From NCBI GenBank assembly GCA_965279405.1, contig OZ257157.1, positions 2,170,001-2,234,000 of the forward strand: a DNA stretch of 64,000 nucleotides, in the 5' to 3' direction. Shown here one piece after another: positions 42,052-50,711 of the stretch. Made by a program: the position numbers and the translations under genes. Below the pieces are notes generated by a model. It was not told the DNA's origin and made no database searches. It saw nothing but the letters and a program-made list of their open reading frames with translations. Origin of the DNA: CBDDIP01 sp965279405 (lineage in GTDB: Bacteria > Actinomycetota > Acidimicrobiia > Acidimicrobiales > Ilumatobacteraceae). Numbering within the stretch: the first letter of the stretch is position 1; each line of letters opens with the position of its first letter.

Positions 42052-43418
42052 TGGTCGACCTGCTGATCCGCAACGCGCGGCTCGTCGCGACACTCGACGC
42101 CGATCGCCGCGAGCTGGCCGGTGGCTGGGTGGCGATCACGGACGGTCTCGTCGAAGCGGTGGGTTCGTCGACCGACGTTGCTCCCTCGGCCACCGAGGTG
42201 GTCGACGCCGGCGAGTGCCTCGTCACGCCGGGGTTGGTGAACACGCACCACCACATGTACCAGAACCTCACGCGTGCCTATCCGCCGATGACGGACAAGC
42301 CGCTGTTCGGTTGGTTGCAGTCGCTGTACCCGTTGTGGCGGGCGATCGACGAGGAGTCCGTGCACGCGAGCGCGTTCGTCGGGCTCACCGAGCTGGCGCT
42401 CAGCGGGTGCACGACGAGCACCGATCACCTCTACCTGCACCCGCGCGGCGCCGGTGATCTGCTGAGTGCGGAGATCGCCGCAGCGCGCGACCTGGGCATG
42501 CGCTTCCACCCGACGCGCGGCTCGATGTCGTTGAGCCAGAAGGACGGTGGACTGCCGCCCGACGACGTGGTCGCCGACGACGACGAGATCCTCGCCGCGA
42601 GCGAGGAGGCGGTCGCTCGTCATCACGATCGACGCCACGGCGCAATGGTTCGCATCGCGCTCGCGCCGTGCAGCCCGTTCAGCGTCACCGAGGACCTGAT
42701 GGTGCGGTCGGCGGAGCTGGCCGAGCGGCTCGACGTGCGACTGCACACGCACTTCGCCGAGAACGACGAGGACGACGAGTTCTCGCTGGCCCGCTTCGGT
42801 TGCCGGCCGATGGAGTACCTCGAGCGAACCGGCTGGTGCACGTCGCGGACGTGGGTGGCGCACTGCGTCAAGCCCAACGAGGACGAGGTGCGTCGCCTCG
42901 GTGCGGCCGGCATCGGCGTGGCCCACTGCCCGAGCAGCAACCTGATCCTGTCGTCGGGCATCGCCCCGATCGTGCCGATGCGTGCTGCAGGCGTGCACGT
43001 CGGTCTCGGCGTCGACGGGTCCTCGTCGGCGGACAGCGCATCGCTGTGGCTCGAGGCGCGTCAGGCGATGCTGCTGGCCAAGCTGCGCGACGGCGCTGCC
43101 GCAGGAACGGCGCGGATGGCGCTGGAGGTGGCGACGCTCGGCGGCGCCGGTTGCCTCGGCCGCCTCGGCGAGATCGGGCAGCTGTCGCCTGGCGCAGTCG
43201 GCGACGTTGCCGTGTGGCGCCTCACCGGGCCGTCGTACTCCGGAGCCGTGGCCGACCCCATCGAGGCGTGGCTGCGCAGCGGGCCGATCAGCGCGTGGCA
43301 CACCGTGGTGCACGGGCGCTTCGTCGTGCGCGACGGCGTGCCCACCCATTCGGGGCTCGACGAGCAGCTGCGCCTGCACGCCGCACACGCGCGGAGGATC
43401 CAACAGCTCGATACGTGA
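42051..43418 (+). CDS. amidohydrolase, 8-oxoguanine deaminase / AtzB-like
   Basis: 455 residues of the TrzN/AtzA-type amidohydrolase branch. Metal ligands: VNTHHHMYQNLTR near residue 65, VRLHTHFAEN, the His in WVAHCVKPNEDEV, and the Asp in GLGVDGSSSADSA. The latter motif and CPSSNLIL are typical of 8-oxoguanine deaminases, which convert 8-oxoguanine to urate. ATG overlaps the decarboxylase stop by 1 bp. With the xanthine-dehydrogenase-like gene and RidA this suggests purine or N-heterocycle catabolism. Confidence 0.88.
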   Translation: MVDLLIRNARLVATLDADRRELAGGWVAITDGLVEAVGSSTDVAPSATEVVDAGECLVTPGLVNTHHHMYQNLTRAYPPMTDKPLFGWLQSLYPLWRAIDEESVHASAFVGLTELALSGCTTSTDHLYLHPRGAGDLLSAEIAAARDLGMRFHPTRGSMSLSQKDGGLPPDDVVADDDEILAASEEAVARHHDRRHGAMVRIALAPCSPFSVTEDLMVRSAELAERLDVRLHTHFAENDEDDEFSLARFGCRPMEYLERTGWCTSRTWVAHCVKPNEDEVRRLGAAGIGVAHCPSSNLILSSGIAPIVPMRAAGVHVGLGVDGSSSADSASLWLEARQAMLLAKLRDGAAAGTARMALEVATLGGAGCLGRLGEIGQLSPGAVGDVAVWRLTGPSYSGAVADPIEAWLRSGPISAWHTVVHGRFVVRDGVPTHSGLDEQLRLHAAHARRIQQLDT

Positions 43419-43468
43419 CCCGTGCCACGCGCCGCCAACTCCGCTGGCCGGTCGACCACACTGGTGCG

Positions 43469-44161
43469 ATGCCCCTGAGCCGACGCGCCTTCCTCGTTGC
43501 CGCGCTCGCGGCCGCGGCCGGCTGCACGACGCGCCACGACGGCTCTGCCGCCGGACCTGACGCGGCGGCTCCCGCTGTCGGCGGTGGGTTGCCGCAGCTG
43601 ACACCGGTCGCCAAGAAGCGCACCTCGATCGCCGTGATCGGCGACTCGATCACCGAGGGCAGCACGGACGCGCTGAACGAGACGCTGGCCGCTGCCGGGT
43701 TCACCGACGTGCACATCGACGGCAAGCACAGCCGGCGGATCGACGTCGGCGACGGCAAGGGCTCGCCGTTGGCCGGCGTGAAGGTGATCTACCAACTGAT
43801 CGCCGACGGCGTCGACCCCGACGTGTGGGTCGTCGCGCTCGGCACCAACGACGTCGGCCAGTACCCCGACGCCGAGTCGTACGGCTCGTTGATCGACGAG
43901 ATCACCTCGATGCTGCCGGCGGATCGCCCGCTCGTGTGGGCCGACGTCTACCGCCCCGGCGAAGACAAGCAGACGGCGATGTTCAACGACGTGCTGCGCG
44001 GGCGCATGGAAGATCGTGGGCACGCCGAGATCGCCGACTGGTGGACCGCAGCCACCGATCCGGCGCAGCGCGTGCTGAGCTCCGACGGCCTGCACCCGAA
44101 CAAGAACGGCCGACTCGTCTTCGCCTCGCTCGTCACCAACGCGGCCGTCGCCGTTCGTTGA
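43469..44161 (+). CDS. SGNH/GDSL-family lipoprotein hydrolase
   Basis: 230 residues. Lipoprotein signal with lipobox (AAAAGCTT) and a twin-Arg-like start (LSRRAFLVA). Catalytic blocks: block I VIGDSITEG with the nucleophile Ser, block III GTNDVGQ, and block V DGLHPN with Asp and His. It probably de-esterifies an envelope glycan or lipid. About 50 bp separate it from the amidohydrolase gene, and it ends 1 bp before the convergent ROK gene. Confidence 0.88.
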   Translation: MPLSRRAFLVAALAAAAGCTTRHDGSAAGPDAAAPAVGGGLPQLTPVAKKRTSIAVIGDSITEGSTDALNETLAAAGFTDVHIDGKHSRRIDVGDGKGSPLAGVKVIYQLIADGVDPDVWVVALGTNDVGQYPDAESYGSLIDEITSMLPADRPLVWADVYRPGEDKQTAMFNDVLRGRMEDRGHAEIADWWTAATDPAQRVLSSDGLHPNKNGRLVFASLVTNAAVAVR

Positions 44162-45409
44162 TCAGCCGGCGCGGCGCCGGACCGACGTCGGGTCGTCGCG
44201 CACGCGCTGGATGCACTGCAACGCAGCGCCGAGCGACGCGGCGCGGAAGCCGAGCGACGACGTCTCGATGACGCATCCTGCCTCGTTGGAGGCCACCGTG
44301 TGATCGCGCAGCACCTCGTGCGCGGGCGGGATCACCCACGGGGCCACCTCGGCCAGCGCGCCGGCGATGATCACCAGGCTCGGGTTGAACATGTCGATGA
44401 GGTTGCCGACGCCGATCCCCAACCACTCGCCGACCTCGTGCAGGGTGCACAGCGCCGTCTGGTCGCCCGCTTCGGCACGCTCGACGATGAAGGCGATCTT
44501 CGCCTCCGGGTTCAGCGAGTCGTCGTCGGCGACGCGATCGGCGATGTCGGGCACGGCGCGGCGCAGCATCGGCGTCAACCCGACGAGCGTCTCCCAGCAG
44601 CCGTGCGAGCCACAGCCGCACGGGTCGCCGTCGCGCACCAGGGTCATGTGCCCGATCTCACCGGCGTAGCCGGTTGCACCGCGCATCAGCCGTCCGCCAC
44701 TGACCACGCCACCACCGACACCGGCCTCGCCGAGGAGGTAGATGAAGTCGTCGACGCCGACCGCGCCGCCTTGCGTGAGCTCGGCGAACGCGCCGAAGTT
44801 GGCTTCGTTGTCGAGGATGATCGGCACGTCGACGAGGCCAGCATCGTGCATCGCCGCGCGAAGCAGCTCACCGAACGGCTCGTTGCGCCAGCCGAGGTTC
44901 GGGGCCACGTGCACGACGCCGGTCCGCGAATCGACGAGGCCGGCGATGGCCAACCCGATGCCGATGATCGCGACCCCGTCGAGGTGACCGCGGACCTCGT
45001 CGATCTCGCGCAGCACCTCGACCACGATCTCGTTCGAGGGCCGCTGCTCGCTGCGCATCGGGCGGCGTCGTTCGAACAGCACACGTCCGCCGAGGTCGAG
45101 CACCGACGTGGTCATCGCACCGACGTTGAGCTCCATGCCGATGGCGGCCGCGTGCGAGCCGTCGACCTCGAGCATCGTTGCCGGGCGGCCCATTCGCTGA
45201 TCCGCGGCGACGCCGAGCTCGCGCACGAGGCCGCGCTCCATCAGGTCGGCGACGAGGCTGGACGTGGTGGCTCGGGTGAGACCGGTCGTGCTGGCGATCG
45301 CTGCGCGGGAGAGCTGGCCGTGCTCGCTCAGCAGTTGCAGGACGAGCGCGAGGTTGTGCCGTCGGACCGCGCCGTGTCCAGCGGGTGCACTGCTGTCGGC
45401 GCGCAGCAC
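44162..45409 (-). CDS. xylR: ROK-family transcriptional repressor (XylR-like)
   Basis: 415 residues. N-terminal winged helix (LVLQLLSEHGQLSRAAIASTTGLTRATTSSLVADLMERGLV) followed by a ROK sugar-kinase-like domain with the family zinc motif CGCGSHGCWE near residue 262 and GEIGHM. No intact kinase role is expected. GTG 45409 lies 4 bp after the permease stop; longer starts would overlap that gene. Being last in the xylose transport operon and with a matching operator upstream of xylF, it is most likely the xylose-responsive repressor. Confidence 0.88.
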   Translation of the reverse strand: MLRADSSAPAGHGAVRRHNLALVLQLLSEHGQLSRAAIASTTGLTRATTSSLVADLMERGLVRELGVAADQRMGRPATMLEVDGSHAAAIGMELNVGAMTTSVLDLGGRVLFERRRPMRSEQRPSNEIVVEVLREIDEVRGHLDGVAIIGIGLAIAGLVDSRTGVVHVAPNLGWRNEPFGELLRAAMHDAGLVDVPIILDNEANFGAFAELTQGGAVGVDDFIYLLGEAGVGGGVVSGGRLMRGATGYAGEIGHMTLVRDGDPCGCGSHGCWETLVGLTPMLRRAVPDIADRVADDDSLNPEAKIAFIVERAEAGDQTALCTLHEVGEWLGIGVGNLIDMFNPSLVIIAGALAEVAPWVIPPAHEVLRDHTVASNEAGCVIETSSLGFRAASLGAALQCIQRVRDDPTSVRRRAG

Positions 45410-45413
45410 GATG

Positions 45414-46865
45414 TCAGCGCGAGGCCGCCGCGCCGCGGCGTGTGAGAGCGTCGACACCACCGGCGAGCAACAGCACGGCACCGGCGACCATCAACTTGAA
45501 GCCGGCGTCGACGTCGGCTCCGAGGATCGTCTTGTACAGCCCGAGACCGTTCTCGATGGTGGCCATCACCAGCCCGCCGATGATCGCGTAGACCACCTTG
45601 CCGCGTCCGCCGAAGAGGCTGACGCCGCCCACCACTGCGGCACCGACGGCGCGCAGCAATTCGTCGCCCGCACCGGTCTGCGGGGTGACCGAGCCGACGC
45701 GCGAGCCGTAGACGAGGCCGGCGATCGAGGCGAGGAAGCCGACGATGGCGAACGCCGAGAGGCGCAGCCGGGCGACGTTGATGCCGGCGCGGCGAGCCGC
45801 CTCGGCGTTGCCGCCGACGGCGTAGAGGTGACGACCCCAGGCGGTGCGGTTGAGCAGAAACGTCAGCAGCACGGCCAGCACGAGCACCAGCGGCACGACG
45901 TACGGCACGCCGCGCAGCGGGCGCACGGCGTTGGGCAGCGCGCGGTTGTGGTTCAACCGGAACGTGACGAACGCCCACACCGCGGCGAGCGCGACGGTCT
46001 TGGCGGCGATGACGCTGAGCGCCTGTGCCGACACGCCCTTGCGGACGCGCGAACCGCGTGTCACGAGCGACATCAGCACGAAGCCACCGACGACGACGAC
46101 GAACAGGACCCAACCGAGGGCCGGCCGCATCGGCGAGTTCGACAGCGACCGAAGAAACTTGTCGTCGATGCGGATCGAGCCGCCCTCCTTGGCGATCTTC
46201 AGCAGCAGGCCCTGCCACGCGAGGAACAGCGCCAAGGTGACGACGAAGCTCGGGATGCCGACCTTCGCGACGAGGAAGCCGGTGAAGGCGCCCATCGCCA
46301 CGCCGACGATCATGCCGAGCAGGATCGCGATCATCACCGTGGGAGCGAACGCGACCAGCAGCACGCCGACGACGATGCCGACGACTGCGCCGATGGCCAG
46401 TGCGATGTTCGACGGCCGTCCCGCCTTGCGCAGCTGGCTGCCGATGCCGACGAGGAGCGCGGCACCGAGGATGATCGCGACGAGGAGCTCGGCGCCGATC
46501 GGCACGCCGTTCTTGACGCGCAGGTAGACGATCGCCGAGGTGACGCCCATCGTGGCGCCGGCGGCGAGGTCGATCTCGCCGAGGAGCAGCACGAACGTCA
46601 CGGCCATCGCCAGCACGGTCAGCCACGTCGCCTGCTGCAGCAGGTTGGCGAAGTTGAGGTCGGTGAGGAAGCTCTCCTTCGTGAACGTGAAGATCAGGAA
46701 CAGGACGACGAGGCCGCCCATCGCCGGCACGACGCCGGTGTCGCCGCTGCGCAGTCGGGCGACGTACGCGCCGCCTGCTGCGCGCAGCGTGGTCGCCCCG
46801 CTGTCGCTGCCGAAGTCGCTGACCGCAACGGCCGGCGTCACTTCGATGTCGTCGTTCGTCGCCAT
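45414..46865 (-). CDS. xylH: xylose ABC transporter permease
   Basis: 483 residues, about 12-14 helices, of the carbohydrate-uptake-2 permease family. VLLLGEIDLAAGATMGVTSAI near residue 95 is the typical EIDLS-type motif, VAKVGIPSFVVTLALF near 200 the second, and TAWGRHLYAVGGNAEAARRAGINV near 350 the third. Length and split match XylH. Start overlaps the ATPase stop (TGATG). Confidence 0.93.
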   Translation of the reverse strand: MATNDDIEVTPAVAVSDFGSDSGATTLRAAGGAYVARLRSGDTGVVPAMGGLVVLFLIFTFTKESFLTDLNFANLLQQATWLTVLAMAVTFVLLLGEIDLAAGATMGVTSAIVYLRVKNGVPIGAELLVAIILGAALLVGIGSQLRKAGRPSNIALAIGAVVGIVVGVLLVAFAPTVMIAILLGMIVGVAMGAFTGFLVAKVGIPSFVVTLALFLAWQGLLLKIAKEGGSIRIDDKFLRSLSNSPMRPALGWVLFVVVVGGFVLMSLVTRGSRVRKGVSAQALSVIAAKTVALAAVWAFVTFRLNHNRALPNAVRPLRGVPYVVPLVLVLAVLLTFLLNRTAWGRHLYAVGGNAEAARRAGINVARLRLSAFAIVGFLASIAGLVYGSRVGSVTPQTGAGDELLRAVGAAVVGGVSLFGGRGKVVYAIIGGLVMATIENGLGLYKTILGADVDAGFKLMVAGAVLLLAGGVDALTRRGAAASR

Positions 46866-47689
46866 CAGACGGTCGCCGTTTCTGCTTCGCGCTTGGCGAG
46901 TCCGATGTCGCCACTGCGTCCGAGTGTGATCAGTTCGACGATCTGCGAGTGGGTGACGTCCTTCGTGTGCACCTGAGCGGCGACACGCCCGAGGTACAGC
47001 ACGCAGATGTTGTCGGCCACCTCGAGCACGTCGTTCATGTTGTGCGAGATGAGCACGACGCCGAGGCCTTGATCGGCCAGGCGGCGGACGAGGTCGAGCA
47101 CCTGGCGGGTTTGGGCCACGCCGAGCGCTGCGGTCGGTTCGTCGAGCATGACGACCTTCGAGTTCCACAGCACGGCCTTGGCGATGGCCACGGTCTGACG
47201 CTGTCCACCCGACAGGCTGCCGACGAGTTGGCGCACGCTCTTCACGGTGCGCACGGACAGGCTGGCGAGCGTCTCTCGAGCCAGCTTCTCCATCGTCGGT
47301 TCGTCGAGCATGCCGAAGCGCCGACGCTCTCGACCGAGGAACATGTTCTGGACGATGTCGAGGTTGTCGCACAGCGCCAGGTCTTGGTACACGACCTCGA
47401 TGCCGAGTGCGGCAGCATCGCGTGGGCTGTGGATGGCGACCGGCTCACCGTTGAACTCGGTCGTCCCCGAGTCGATGCCGTAGATGCCGGTGATGCACTT
47501 GATCATCGTGCTCTTGCCGGCGCCGTTGTCGCCGACGAGTGCGGTCACCTGCCCCGGGTAGACCGTGAAGTCCACGTCGTGCAGCACGTGCACGGCACCG
47601 AAGCTCTTGTTCACACCATGCAGCTCGAAGATCGGTGCGACGGTGTCCGTCGACGCAACCTTCGAACCAGCCCCCTGGTCGATGTCCAT
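46865..47689 (-). CDS. xylG: xylose ABC transporter ATP-binding protein, single ATPase domain
   Basis: 274 residues. Walker A GDNGAGKSTMIK, Q-loop YQDLALCDNLDIVQNMFLG, signature SLSGGQRQTVAIAKA, Walker B VVMLDEPTAAL. Only one ABC domain is present, whereas classic XylG/RbsA proteins carry two; the single-domain form resembles FrcA. ATG 47689 is chosen because the longer frame upstream has no homology and overlaps a hairpin. Confidence 0.92.
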   Translation of the reverse strand: MDIDQGAGSKVASTDTVAPIFELHGVNKSFGAVHVLHDVDFTVYPGQVTALVGDNGAGKSTMIKCITGIYGIDSGTTEFNGEPVAIHSPRDAAALGIEVVYQDLALCDNLDIVQNMFLGRERRRFGMLDEPTMEKLARETLASLSVRTVKSVRQLVGSLSGGQRQTVAIAKAVLWNSKVVMLDEPTAALGVAQTRQVLDLVRRLADQGLGVVLISHNMNDVLEVADNICVLYLGRVAAQVHTKDVTHSQIVELITLGRSGDIGLAKREAETATV

Positions 47690-47843
47690 GTTGTGAAGAG
47701 TAGGGCTTGTCACAGCAGGTGTCTCCGGGAGGAAGGGAAGTGAGGGAACGCGCTGCACCCACTGTTTCGGTGGCGCCGACACCGGGCAGAGCCGACGCCA
47801 CCGGATCAGGGGGGAAACCTTGTCGACCGAGGTCGATGTCATG

Positions 47844-47881
47844 GAGTCGTCGGGCCAGCAGCGGCGCCGGCCCGACGACTC
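47844..47881 (-). terminator. hairpin between xylF and xylG
   Basis: A perfect 13-bp inverted repeat (47844-47856 and 47869-47881) with a 12-nt loop, 15 bp after the xylF stop. Hairpins here commonly stabilise or partly terminate the message so that binding protein exceeds transporter. The rest of the 207-bp gap shows nothing else. Confidence 0.6.
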
Positions 47882-47896
47882 AACACGACGTCTTCG

Positions 47897-49045
47897 TCAG
47901 CTGATGCCAGCTGCGGTGCACTCCGCTTCGAGGCCCTTGCAGACGGCTTCCTTGGTCTGGTAGCCGTCGTCGATGACGTCCTTGACGTTGTCGAGGTAGA
48001 TCGCCACCGGGGTGGCGAGCACGGCGGGGACCTCGCGGCCGGCCTCGGTGTCGGTGACCGTGCCAGTGGCAGCGGGCTCCTCGCCGTTGGCCAGAGCGAT
48101 CGCCGCAGCAGCAGCTGCTTCGGCCTCGGTCTTCACAGCCTTGTAGACGGTCATGCACTGATCGCCGGTGAGGATGTTGCGCAGACCGTCGACGCTGGCG
48201 TCCTGACCGGTGACGGGCACCTGCAGGTTGTTGGCCTTGAGGACCGTGATGGCAGCGCCACCGAGGCCGTCGTTGGCGGCGAGCACGCCGTCGACCTTGC
48301 CACCAGCGGCCGTGAGCATCTGCTCGAAGATCTGGCCACCCTTCTCGTTGTTCCACTCCGGCACGGACTGGTCGTCGACCAGCGTGTACTCACCGGAGTC
48401 GAAGTGCGGCTTCAGCACCGCGTCGTAGCCCTGCTTGAACAGCGTGGCGTTGTTGTCCGTCGGCGAGCCGTTCAGCACGGCGATGGCCGGCTTCTCGACC
48501 TTCTTGTCGCTGAGGCACTTGACGAGGCCTTCGCCCTGCAGCGTGCCGACCTGCACGTTGTCGAACGAGATGTAGACGGAGGCCGAGCCGTTGAGGGTGA
48601 GGCGGTCGTAGTCGATCGTCTTCACGCCCGCGTCAGCGGCCTTCTGCTCGATCTGCGCGCCGGACTCGCTGTCGAGGTTGACGATCATCAGCACGGTCAC
48701 GCCGTTGGTGATCATCTGATCGGCGATGGTGGCCATGTTGGCCGCGTCGCCTTCTGCGTTCTGGATGTCGTACTCGAGACCGGCGGCCTTGAAGGCCTCC
48801 TCGAGGTACGGGCGGTCAGCGGTCTCCCAGCGGTCCGAGCTCTTCGAGTCGGGGAGGATGACGCCGACCTTGCCGCCGCCACCGGCGGGCGTGGTGCCTG
48901 CCGGGGTGGTGCCTGCCGGGGTGGTGGCCGCGGGCGAGGTGCCCGGTGCGGCCGTGTTGTCGCTCTTCTCGTCGCTGCCACACGCGCTCAGCAGCGCCAG
49001 GCTGCCGACGGTGAGGTACGAGGCGATCCGGATGGACCTCTTCAT
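47897..49045 (-). CDS. xylF: xylose-binding lipoprotein of the ABC transporter
   Basis: 382 residues. Lipobox LLSACGS, a linker with three TTPAG units, then a periplasmic-binding-protein type I domain (KVGVILPDSKSSDRWETADRPYLEEAFKAAG). Xylose/ribose-type contacts include IDYDRLTLNG, SFDNVQVG, NGSPTDNNATLFKQGY, AANDGLGGAA and VTGQDASVDGL. ATG 49045 has an AAGGGAG ribosome site. It captures xylose outside the membrane for XylGH. Confidence 0.95.
   Translation of the reverse strand: MKRSIRIASYLTVGSLALLSACGSDEKSDNTAAPGTSPAATTPAGTTPAGTTPAGGGGKVGVILPDSKSSDRWETADRPYLEEAFKAAGLEYDIQNAEGDAANMATIADQMITNGVTVLMIVNLDSESGAQIEQKAADAGVKTIDYDRLTLNGSASVYISFDNVQVGTLQGEGLVKCLSDKKVEKPAIAVLNGSPTDNNATLFKQGYDAVLKPHFDSGEYTLVDDQSVPEWNNEKGGQIFEQMLTAAGGKVDGVLAANDGLGGAAITVLKANNLQVPVTGQDASVDGLRNILTGDQCMTVYKAVKTEAEAAAAAAIALANGEEPAATGTVTDTEAGREVPAVLATPVAIYLDNVKDVIDDGYQTKEAVCKGLEAECTAAGIS
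48891..48935 (-). repeat. 15-bp tandem repeat inside the xylF linker
   Basis: Two perfect copies of a 15-bp unit (48891-48905 and 48906-48920) and a degenerate third encode repeated Thr-Thr-Pro-Ala-Gly units in the surface linker of XylF. A likely site of length variation by slippage. Confidence 0.7.
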
Positions 49046-49170
49046 GTGTGCTCCCTTGCGGTTGGTTGTTTCACGCTTCGCAAGCGCAACGACCGCGTCG
49101 AACGCTGTTGGCACACCGCACGCGATTCCCCCACGTGTGATCCCCCATCTGCGACCGTTGATCGCTTGCA

Positions 49171-49206
49171 GACTTAGTTCTTACTCCGAACAAAGTCGGT
49201 TGTAAA
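49171..49206 (-). promoter_or_regulatory. xylF promoter with ROK (XylR-type) operator
   Basis: GACTTAGTTC and GAACAAAGTC (49171-49180 and 49188-49197) form an inverted repeat matching at 9 of 10 positions around a 7-bp centre. This resembles ROK-family operators (TTTGTT...AACTAA). On the minus strand it lies between a TTTACA -35 (49201-49206) and a TAAGAA -10 (49178-49183) 17 bp apart, so a bound repressor would block the promoter of xylFGH-xylR. I saw no second copy upstream of xylA. Confidence 0.65.
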
Positions 49207-49253
49207 GCGCGGATTTCCAGTCCGTTCATCCGGCCGTCGCTCGCCGGGAGCGC

Positions 49254-50696
49254 TCAGGTCGCCGGAAAGGCGTGGTCGCGCTGAGCTGCGTACTGGTCGC
49301 GGACGGTGTCGCCGGCGGTGTCGTTCGTGGCGCGTTCCACCAGCTCAGCGGTGCCCAGCTGCCACCGTTCAGCGATGTCGGCGGGGGTGCATCGAGCCAG
49401 GACAGCGGCTGCTTGGACGGCCGCGCCGGTGGCCACCGCTTCGGGTTCGTCGATCACGAACACGGGCCGATCGCAGAGGTCGGCGATCGCCTGGCGCAGA
49501 CTCGCCGAGCGGGCACCACCACCGACGAGGACGACCCGACCGGTGACGTCGGCGTGGGCGCGCACGGCGTCGAGGGCGTCGAGGAGGTGGCAGGCGACGC
49601 CCTCGATCGTCGCCCTGGCGACCTGCTCGCGGCTGACGTCGCTGCGCAACCCGGCGAGCACGCCGGTCGCCTTCGGCAGGTTCGGCGTGCGCTCACCGTC
49701 GAAGTACGGGATCAGCGTGAGGCCGCCGGCGCCGGCCGCACTCGCCTCGGCAAGCGCGTCGAACGTGGTGTGGTCGACGCCGAGCAGCGCGGTCATCGCG
49801 TCGATCACCTTCGCCGCGTTGAGCGTGCACGCCAACGGGAGGTAGCGCCCCGTGGCGTCGGCGAACCCGGCGACGAGACCCGACGCGTCGGCGGTCGGGC
49901 GATCGCTGACCGTGTAGACCGCGCCGCTCGTGCCGATCGAGATCACCGCGTCGCCGGGCCGCAGCCCGAGCCCGAGCGCGCCCGCCATGTTGTCGCCCGT
50001 GCCGGGCCCGACGACCGCGCCGTTCCACGTGCCGGCCTGCTCGGTGGGGCCGAGCACGCGCGGGACGACGGTGGACCAGTCGAGGTCCTTGTCGATCAGG
50101 GCGAGGACGTCCCAGCGGTACTCGCCGGCGCTCGGGCTCCAGTAGCCGGTGCCGCTGGCGTCGCCGCGGTCGGTGACGAGCTCGCCCGTGAGCTTGCTGG
50201 TGAGCCAGTCGTGGGGGAGCACCACGTGGGCCAGGCGGGCCCACGATTCGGGCTCGCTGCGGTGCAGCCAGCTGAGCTTGGTGCTCGTGAAGCTGGCGAC
50301 GGGGACCGAGCCGACGGCTGCCGCCCACGCCGCGGTGCCGTCGCGATCGGGCGAGGCGAGCTGCTTGATCAACCAGCCCGCATCGGGCGCCGTCTCGGTG
50401 TCGTTCCACAGCTTCGCCGGGCGGATCACGTTGCGGTCGGCGTCGAGGACGACCATGCCGTGCTGCTGCCCGGCGACGCTGATCGCGTCGACGTTCGTGG
50501 TGCCCGCTTGCGCTGCCGCCGCGGCGAAGGCCGTTTCGAACGCCGACCACCACGCGGCCGGATCCTGCTCGCTGCGCGGCGGGTGCACCGGCGGGTGCGG
50601 CGCGCTGCCGCGCCCGCGCACCTCACCGGTGTCGGCGTCTCGGATCTCGACCTTCGTGGATTGCGTCGACGAGTCGACGCCGGCGATCAACGGCAT
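49254..50696 (-). CDS. xylB: xylulokinase
   Basis: 480-residue FGGY carbohydrate kinase phosphorylating D-xylulose. Features: GVDSSTQSTKVEIRD at the N-terminus (phosphate loop), VAGQQHGMVVLD near 75, WNDTETAPDAGWL, the catalytic region GTGDNMAGALG, and SIGTSGAVYTV. The C-terminal VLVGGGARSASLRQAIADL matches the second ATP-binding motif. It follows xylA after 15 bp, and a 208-bp gap holding the xylF promoter follows it. Confidence 0.95.
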   Translation of the reverse strand: MPLIAGVDSSTQSTKVEIRDADTGEVRGRGSAPHPPVHPPRSEQDPAAWWSAFETAFAAAAAQAGTTNVDAISVAGQQHGMVVLDADRNVIRPAKLWNDTETAPDAGWLIKQLASPDRDGTAAWAAAVGSVPVASFTSTKLSWLHRSEPESWARLAHVVLPHDWLTSKLTGELVTDRGDASGTGYWSPSAGEYRWDVLALIDKDLDWSTVVPRVLGPTEQAGTWNGAVVGPGTGDNMAGALGLGLRPGDAVISIGTSGAVYTVSDRPTADASGLVAGFADATGRYLPLACTLNAAKVIDAMTALLGVDHTTFDALAEASAAGAGGLTLIPYFDGERTPNLPKATGVLAGLRSDVSREQVARATIEGVACHLLDALDAVRAHADVTGRVVLVGGGARSASLRQAIADLCDRPVFVIDEPEAVATGAAVQAAAVLARCTPADIAERWQLGTAELVERATNDTAGDTVRDQYAAQRDHAFPAT

Positions 50697-50711
50697 CGCG
50701 CCAGCTTGAAC

